DNA from: an uncultured Porphyromonadaceae bacterium | GTDB lineage: Bacteria > Bacteroidota > Bacteroidia > Bacteroidales > Muribaculaceae | DNA: 10,695 bases | Assembly (NCBI GenBank): GCA_905193485.1 | Contig: CAJJOX010000064.1 | Location: forward strand, 1-10,695 | Direction: 5' to 3' | Part shown: positions 7,284 through 10,695 of the stretch, in pieces | Layout: the number at the start of each line of letters is the position of its first letter | Position numbering within the stretch: the stretch's first letter is position 1 | Notes under the pieces: generated by a model | Database searches by the model: none | What the model was told of the DNA's origin: nothing | The model's input: only the letters and a program-made list of their open reading frames with translations | Program-made: the position numbers and the translations under genes

Positions 7284-8183
7284 TCATATCCATGATTGCT
7301 GGCGGGCTTTAACCGGAATTGATTCCGTGAGCATCCCGATGAATTTTTTCATTGACTTTTTATGATACGTGTCTTTAAGAATATGGACGCATCCCATCAT
7401 CTCATTGTCGGGAATATCGAGTGGAATCGCTTTTAGATCGTTTTCGCCATAGATCGAATCCTCGGCAAGCACGGTGACAAGCGATGTGCTGCGCACTATC
7501 TTCAGCAGGATGTTGACCTCGTTTAATTCGATCATTATGTGCAACTGATTCCGGCCGGCTGTCACGGCATCGAACGCATTGCGGGCCTGAAGTCCACGGG
7601 CCGGAAGCGCAAGATTGTATGCGGCAAGCTCGTCAAGCGACACCTTTTCCTTTCTGGCCAGCGGGTGGTTGATGTCGACAACAACCGCAAGCCGATTCTG
7701 GAAAAGAATATGCGATTCCACACCTGCAACCGTTAGATTCGGGCGGAATGCGAGCACGAAATCAACGTCGCGATGTGTGAGCATCTCCATCAGGTCGTTC
7801 ATCGGTTTGTATATGATGTGCAGGCGTACCTTAGGATAGCGCTTCATAAAATCAACAACCGTTTCGGTGAGCATCGAACTGAACGAATAAGTCACCCCGA
7901 TGTTGAGCTCACCCGCCGAAAGGTTGCTCAGATCATTGATCCGTTCCACGCACAGCTCGCAGTCCGTCAGTGCGCGTCGGGCATATGGCAGCAGTTCGGA
8001 GCCGGCTTCTGTCAGACCCACATTGTGGCTGTTGCGCACCAGCAATGATGTGCCAAGCTCATCTTCAAGAAGCTTTATCTGTTGTGAGAGAGTGCTCTGG
8101 GTGACAAAAAGCTGCCGCGCGGCTTCCGAGAAATTGAGCGTTTCCGCCACTTTCGTGAAATATCTTAACTGACGAAGTTCCAT
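7284..8183 (-). CDS. LysR-family transcriptional regulator
   Basis: The protein has 299 residues from the chosen start, the typical LysR length. It begins MELRQLRYFTKVAETLNFSE, the canonical LysR N-terminus. The winged helix-turn-helix covers about residues 1-60 with AARQLFVTQSTLSQQIKLLE as recognition region. A linker helix follows to about 85, then a two-lobe ligand-binding domain (GELNIGVTYSF at 91-101 to the end). Further in-frame ATGs at 8201 and 8225 would add 6 or 14 residues, but a perfect -7 promoter element overlaps that extension, so 8183 is preferred. OxyR's paired redox cysteines are not visible; only C75, C78 and C265 are present. The effector is unknown. Targets are probably nearby: the exporter genes upstream or the calcium ATPase downstream. 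Confidence 0.93.
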   Translation of the reverse strand: MELRQLRYFTKVAETLNFSEAARQLFVTQSTLSQQIKLLEDELGTSLLVRNSHNVGLTEAGSELLPYARRALTDCELCVERINDLSNLSAGELNIGVTYSFSSMLTETVVDFMKRYPKVRLHIIYKPMNDLMEMLTHRDVDFVLAFRPNLTVAGVESHILFQNRLAVVVDINHPLARKEKVSLDELAAYNLALPARGLQARNAFDAVTAGRNQLHIMIELNEVNILLKIVRSTSLVTVLAEDSIYGENDLKAIPLDIPDNEMMGCVHILKDTYHKKSMKKFIGMLTESIPVKARQQSWI

Positions 8184-8212
8184 TTTAGCTGACACTTTCA
8201 TATATCGGCATG

Positions 8213-8220
8213 CAAAAATA
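8213..8220 (-). promoter_or_regulatory. Bacteroidetes -7 element (TATTTTTG) for lysR
   Basis: Read on the minus strand, 8220 to 8213 is TATTTTTG, a perfect TAnnTTTG. It would put transcription start near 8206, about 20-25 bases before the ATG at 8183. The -33 TTTG is not clear. The site lies between the yjjB stop (8233) and lysR, so lysR can be transcribed independently of the exporter genes. Confidence 0.55.
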
Positions 8221-8232
8221 ATCATTTCCCGC

Positions 8233-8715
8233 CTATCTGGTGGCCTGAAAAGATATGTTTTTAAATATAAACACAGGCAAAGTGGCTCCGGTGACCATCC
8301 CCAGAATGATTGCCCCGCAGGTTAATCCATTGCTCGTGAAAAGATAATAATAATGATCGAACTCTCTTTCGCCATTGCTGAGCAGACACATGGCAAGGCC
8401 ACCGAAGCATTTATAGGCGTAAATGCCCGGAATCATAGGCAACAGAGCCGGGAAAAAACAGGTTTCGGCCGGCATTTTCGCCACAGGAGAGATGAATACT
8501 GCCAGCATGCCGGTCAACAATGCGGCCACAAAGCTGGCTATTATAATATTGGTGTCACCCAGAGCCGGGTTCATCAACACGAAACGCACCGAATGCCCCA
8601 TGGCCGCTATCAGAGCGCACCATAAATAGGCTCTGCGGGGCGGACGGCTGATAGCGGCAAATCCGATAGCGGCTATCGCTGCGAAGAATGCATCCTGTAA
8701 AATTTCAGTAACCAT
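8233..8715 (-). CDS. yjjB: YjjB-like small subunit of a ThrE-type exporter (DUF3815)
   Basis: This 160-residue, very hydrophobic protein matches E. coli YjjB (157 residues) in size. About four to five TM segments are visible: near 4-21, 30-47, 55-76, 84-104 and 130-152. The FPALLPMIPGIYAYKCFGG stretch near 88-106 is a ThrE_2/DUF3815 hallmark (pore-region PGxxAY). In E. coli, YjjP and YjjB together export succinate; in Corynebacterium the same two modules are fused as ThrE, a threonine/serine exporter. The substrate here cannot be told from sequence. The ATG lies 15 bases after the yjjP stop, so the two are co-transcribed. YjjB is thought to need YjjP, and the yjjP copy in this window is frame-disrupted. 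Confidence 0.88.
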   Translation of the reverse strand: MVTEILQDAFFAAIAAIGFAAISRPPRRAYLWCALIAAMGHSVRFVLMNPALGDTNIIIASFVAALLTGMLAVFISPVAKMPAETCFFPALLPMIPGIYAYKCFGGLAMCLLSNGEREFDHYYYLFTSNGLTCGAIILGMVTGATLPVFIFKNISFQATR

Positions 8716-8730
8716 GATATATTGAATAAT

Positions 8731-9557
8731 TTAAAACATCCCTGTGCCCATCAGAAACATTCCGGCACAAAGTCCGGCCGACAGACAGCATGTGAGTATC
8801 ACGGCATCCGCGAATCGGCATAATGAGCATATGTAGTGCCGGTAAAGCATATCGCTGAATGAATTGAGAAACGGTATGCCGGGTACGAGATAAAGCACGC
8901 TTGTGCCAAGCGCCACCTCGGGGGTGGTGCCCAGTGCGAAAAGGCTGTCTGCCGAGGCGATCACCGATGATAAAAAAGCGCATATGATGAATGTGATGCG
9001 TGTATCCACGCGATGTTTCAGCAATTCCTGTTTCAGATGATATCCCGCGCATGTGGCTATGAACACAATCAGCATTGCGGTCGCGTCACCTCCGAAAAGG
9101 CGGCAAAATGAAGCGTTGGCTATCGATGCCAGCATCATTACCGTCGGACTGTTCTGACAGTCCGGCCTTACGGCAGCATTGAAACGGTTCACCATCTCAT
9201 CAAACGCCAGTCCGTTGTCATGCACCTGCCAGCTGAGAATACTCAGCCGTGCATTGATGTTGAAGCTTATCGGTGCCTCAGGAACCGGTTCTGTCGAAAC
9301 CGTGACCGCCGTGTCGTGGCCGGGGGCGCGTGCTCGGCCGACCGGGGCCCCGCCGTGTCGTCACCCCCGTGCAGTGCCACTTGCACATATCGTGGCATTA
9401 TCGTGATCTGTATCCGGCGGCCATAAGCTTCGGCTATCCGTTCGGCGTTCTTCGTCAGCCTGATGCACGTGGCTCCCGCGCCGAGTAGTGTCGCGCTGTA
9501 TCTCGACAGAAAATTGCACAGCGTCACAGCCGATGGCTCAGTCTTCGTCATAGCCAT
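8731..9557 (-). pseudogene. yjjP: YjjP-like large subunit of a ThrE-type exporter (DUF1212), split by a 44-bp insertion
   Basis: Two minus-strand frames carry one protein. The first (9557 to 9267, 96 codons) is genuine for about 69 residues (MTKTEPSAVTLCNFLSRYSA to ALHGGDDTA) and then reads foreign residues to a stop. The second resumes as VTVSTEPVPEAPISFNIN at about base 9310 and runs to the stop at 8731. Its hydrophobic part has four to five TM segments and the family pattern SVLYLVPGIPFLNSFSDM. The break coincides with a 12-bp direct repeat at 9306-9317 and 9350-9361. Deleting 44 bp joins the frames into 260 residues, close to E. coli YjjP (256). An internal GTG at 9225 could start a 164-residue C-terminal fragment, but it would lack the cytoplasmic N-domain. 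Its start overlaps the upstream 66-residue gene. It could be a real loss, a switchable state or an assembly error. Confidence 0.85.
9306..9361. repeat. 12-bp direct repeats flanking a GC-rich 32-bp insert inside yjjP
   Basis: CCGCCGTGTCGT occurs at 9306-9317 and again at 9350-9361 (plus strand). The 32 bases between (9318-9349) are almost all G or C, with only three A/T bases, unlike the rest of the gene. The insert starts and ends with GGCC and contains the palindrome TCGGCCGA, but it has no longer inverted repeat. It is not a copy of its flanks, so this is not a simple tandem duplication. The layout is that of an insertion with a 12-bp target duplication, or of a segment removable by recombination between the repeats. 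Confidence 0.9.
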
Positions 9558-9738
9558 CTTCCTCCGCTGTCATGGGGTCGCCGGGCAGGAAAAATTCCTC
9601 GCGCTCTGTGCCGATACTTATCAAATGTCCGGGCCTGATTCTGTGCGCATGGCGTATGATGTTTAAAACAAGCCTGATAAAAAGCAGCATGATGAATAGT
9701 CCCACTATGCTGATCCAAACGATAATCGATGTGTTCAT
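9538..9738 (-). CDS. Small single-pass membrane protein, 66 residues
   Basis: No family is recognised. Residues 5-27 (IIVWISIVGLFIMLLFIRLVL) form one TM helix, followed by a basic juxtamembrane stretch (RHAHRIRPGH) and an acidic tail ending TAEEDGYDED. Its stop codon lies inside the start of the yjjP-like gene: the overlap is 14 bases if yjjP starts at 9551 (MTKTEP) or 20 bases if it starts at 9557. This suggests translational coupling and a role as accessory or small subunit of the exporter. A perfect -7 element sits 35 bases upstream of its ATG, making it the first gene of this operon. Confidence 0.72.
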   Translation of the reverse strand: MNTSIIVWISIVGLFIMLLFIRLVLNIIRHAHRIRPGHLISIGTEREEFFLPGDPMTAEEDGYDED

Positions 9739-9753
9739 ATAAAGTAACTTATG

Positions 9754-9771
9754 GATTGAATATTTTCAATC
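9754..9771. promoter_or_regulatory. Inverted repeat at the predicted transcription start (possible operator)
   Basis: GATTGAA (9754-9760) and TTCAATC (9765-9771) form a perfect 7-bp inverted repeat around TATT. It lies directly downstream of the -7 element at 9773-9780 and covers the expected start site of the 66-residue gene / yjjP / yjjB operon. It could be a repressor site or a short leader hairpin. The LysR encoded two genes downstream is a candidate binder, but this is inference only. Confidence 0.4.
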
Positions 9772-9772
9772 G

Positions 9773-9780
9773 CAAAATTA
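9773..9780 (-). promoter_or_regulatory. Bacteroidetes -7 element (TAATTTTG) for the exporter operon
   Basis: Read on the minus strand, 9780 to 9773 is TAATTTTG, a perfect TAnnTTTG. Transcription would start near 9766, about 28 bases before the ATG at 9738. The region about 20 bases upstream lacks a clear TTTG, so the -33 element is weak or absent. Confidence 0.55.
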
Positions 9781-9879
9781 CTTTGGCGCACCCGTTGCCG
9801 CATTCATCGGCTATGCATTGTTTCTATATCGGTAATAAGCGGTGCTAATCGCCGCCCCACGCTATCTCTGGTCCGGCTC

Positions 9880-10464
9880 TCATTGAATGGCCTTGATGAC
9901 GCGTGCCGGATTTCCGGCGGCCACATGGCCGCCCGGGACGTCGCGGGTCACCACCGAGCCGGCTCCTATCACAGCGCCGTCGCCGATGCTTAATCCCGGA
10001 AGGATGATCGCCCCGCCGCCTATCCACACACTGTCGCCTATCGTTACCGGTTCGGCCCATTCTGCTCCGGTGTTGCGTTCGTCGGCCCGCAGTGGATGGC
10101 ATGCCGTGTAGATGCTCACGTCTGGACCGATGAAAACATTGTTGCCGATTGTCACACGTCCCTCATCGAGAATGGTGAGATTGAAATTGATAAAAACATC
10201 ATCCCCGATGTGCACGTTGCAGCCATAGTCGCATCTGAACGGTTGGTTGACATGCACACGCTCTCCGCACTTCCCCAGAATGCGGTGCAGGATGGCATGC
10301 ATTTCCTCGGTCTGGTCGGGACGCAGATTGTTAAACTCCCAAATGGCCATGCGCGTTTCCTGCAGACGTCGAAGAAATTCGGGGTGCACTGCATCGTATG
10401 GTTCTCCGTTAAGCATTTTTGCCCATTCTCTCTCAAATTCGTTCATCTTCTCCATGTCCTTCAT
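9880..10464 (-). CDS. Maltose/galactoside-type O-acetyltransferase (left-handed beta-helix)
   Basis: This 194-residue protein matches the Maa/LacA family in length. These enzymes transfer acetyl from acetyl-CoA to a sugar hydroxyl, as cytoplasmic trimers. The N-terminal Mac domain covers about 8-60 (FEREWAKMLNGEPYDAVHPEF). Hexapeptide repeats follow from about 78 (CNVHIGDDVFINFNLTILD, VTIGNNVFIGPDVSIYT, VTIGDSVWIGGGAIILPG, VSIGDGAVIGAGSVVT-like). The catalytic His is H123 in YTACHPL, and the C-terminal GNPARVIK motif is present. In-frame ATGs at 10464, 10455 and 10446 are all possible starts; the family N-terminus fits either of the later two as well. It begins only 32 bases after the tRNA-Arg terminator, with no clear -7 element between. 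The true acceptor sugar is unknown. Confidence 0.92.
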   Translation of the reverse strand: MKDMEKMNEFEREWAKMLNGEPYDAVHPEFLRRLQETRMAIWEFNNLRPDQTEEMHAILHRILGKCGERVHVNQPFRCDYGCNVHIGDDVFINFNLTILDEGRVTIGNNVFIGPDVSIYTACHPLRADERNTGAEWAEPVTIGDSVWIGGGAIILPGLSIGDGAVIGAGSVVTRDVPGGHVAAGNPARVIKAIQ

Positions 10465-10496
10465 CTCGGAATAGGGTAGGGGTGGAATGAAATTTA

Positions 10497-10532
10497 AAAA
10501 CGGGATGAACCGTTTTCGATTCGTCCCGTTTT
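10497..10532 (-). terminator. Rho-independent terminator after tRNA-Arg
   Basis: On the minus strand AAAACGGGA (10532-10524) pairs with TCCCGTTTT (10505-10497); the stem extends by GAA/TTC past one mismatch (10523/10506), and the transcript then continues in a T run to 10496. It lies 6 bases after the encoded CCA of the tRNA-Arg gene. It is a convincing intrinsic terminator in the minus direction and separates the tRNA transcript from the acetyltransferase gene. Confidence 0.8.
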
Positions 10533-10537
10533 GATGT

Positions 10538-10614
10538 TGGTGACTCCTACAGGATTCAAACCTGTAACCTTCTGATCCGTAGTCAGATGCTCTATTCAGT
10601 TGAGCTAAGGAGCC
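10538..10614 (-). tRNA. tRNA-Arg (anticodon ACG), CCA end encoded
   Basis: On the minus strand the cloverleaf is complete. The acceptor GGCTCCT (10614-10608) pairs with AGGAGTC (10548-10542), one G-T. The D arm is AGCTC/GAGC. The anticodon stem TCTGA/TCAGA holds the loop CTACGGA with anticodon ACG. The T arm ACAGG/CCTGT encloses TTTGAAT. The discriminator is A (10541), and CCA is encoded at 10540-10538. The ACG anticodon is normally edited to ICG by TadA to read CGU, CGC and CGA. A second copy lies 101 bases away. Confidence 0.96.
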
Positions 10615-10641
10615 GTCCGTGGCTCAAGCCTTTCGTTTTTG

Positions 10642-10695
10642 TGACTCCTACAGGATTCAAACCTGTAACCTTCTGATCCGTAGTCAGATGCTCTA
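10642..10695 (-). tRNA. tRNA-Arg (anticodon ACG), second copy, cut by window edge
   Basis: Bases 10642-10695 repeat 10541-10594 exactly, at an offset of 101 bases. They cover the discriminator, 3' acceptor strand, T arm, variable loop, anticodon arm with ACG, and part of the D arm. The 5' acceptor strand lies beyond the right edge. Unlike the first copy, the bases after the discriminator read CAA on the minus strand, so CCA is not encoded and must be added by the CCA-adding enzyme. The 27-base spacer between copies (10615-10641) ends in GTTTTT on the plus strand and holds no promoter match. Confidence 0.93.

Noticed and set aside
8705..9052. A 115-codon minus-strand frame near the end of yjjP
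   Set aside because: It overlaps the yjjP coding frame, which has TM segments and a family motif. This frame is Arg/His-rich and shows neither.
9845..9879. A weak GCGG/CCGC stem after the acetyltransferase gene as its terminator
   Set aside because: The stem is only about 4-5 bp with a long loop and no T run, so it is too weak to annotate.

Overview
The window looks like chromosomal DNA of a gut-type Bacteroidales bacterium. Three things point there: perfect copies of the Bacteroidetes -7 promoter element TAnnTTTG in front of genes, start codons without clear Shine-Dalgarno sequences, and a Nif3-like gene followed directly by a C4 zinc-ribbon coiled-coil gene. The family is an inference, because no marker gene is present.

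Layout. (1) 1-1172, + strand: the C-terminal part of a Nif3/DUF34 gene cut by the left edge, then a zinc-ribbon coiled-coil gene 9 bases later. (2) 1274-1435: a tRNA-Gly(CCC) between two stem-loops. (3) About 1440-3000: visibly AT-rich DNA with one unrecognised 266-residue membrane protein and a decayed-looking non-coding stretch. (4) 3008-4439, + strand: a 46-residue membrane peptide overlapping the start of an exported S41 (tricorn-like) peptidase. (5) 4567-9738, - strand: in transcription order, a 66-residue membrane protein, a yjjP-like and a yjjB-like gene (two-part ThrE-type exporter), a LysR regulator, and a PMCA-type calcium P-type ATPase. Gaps are 0-60 bases. Perfect -7 elements lie before the 66-residue gene and before lysR. 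(6) 9880-10464, - strand: a maltose/galactoside O-acetyltransferase. (7) 10497-10695, - strand: a terminator and two tandem tRNA-Arg(ACG) genes, the second cut by the right edge.

The most notable observation is in the yjjP-like gene. It is split into two frames by a 44-bp insertion: a very GC-rich 32-bp segment plus a second copy of a 12-bp direct repeat. Removing exactly 44 bp between the repeats restores one uninterrupted 260-codon frame, close to the length of E. coli YjjP (256 residues). The exporter is therefore broken as written, or switchable if the repeats recombine, or the sequence has an assembly error.

I found no CRISPR array, transposase, integrase, toxin-antitoxin pair or clearly new multi-gene system. 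Most of the rest is ordinary housekeeping or transport content.
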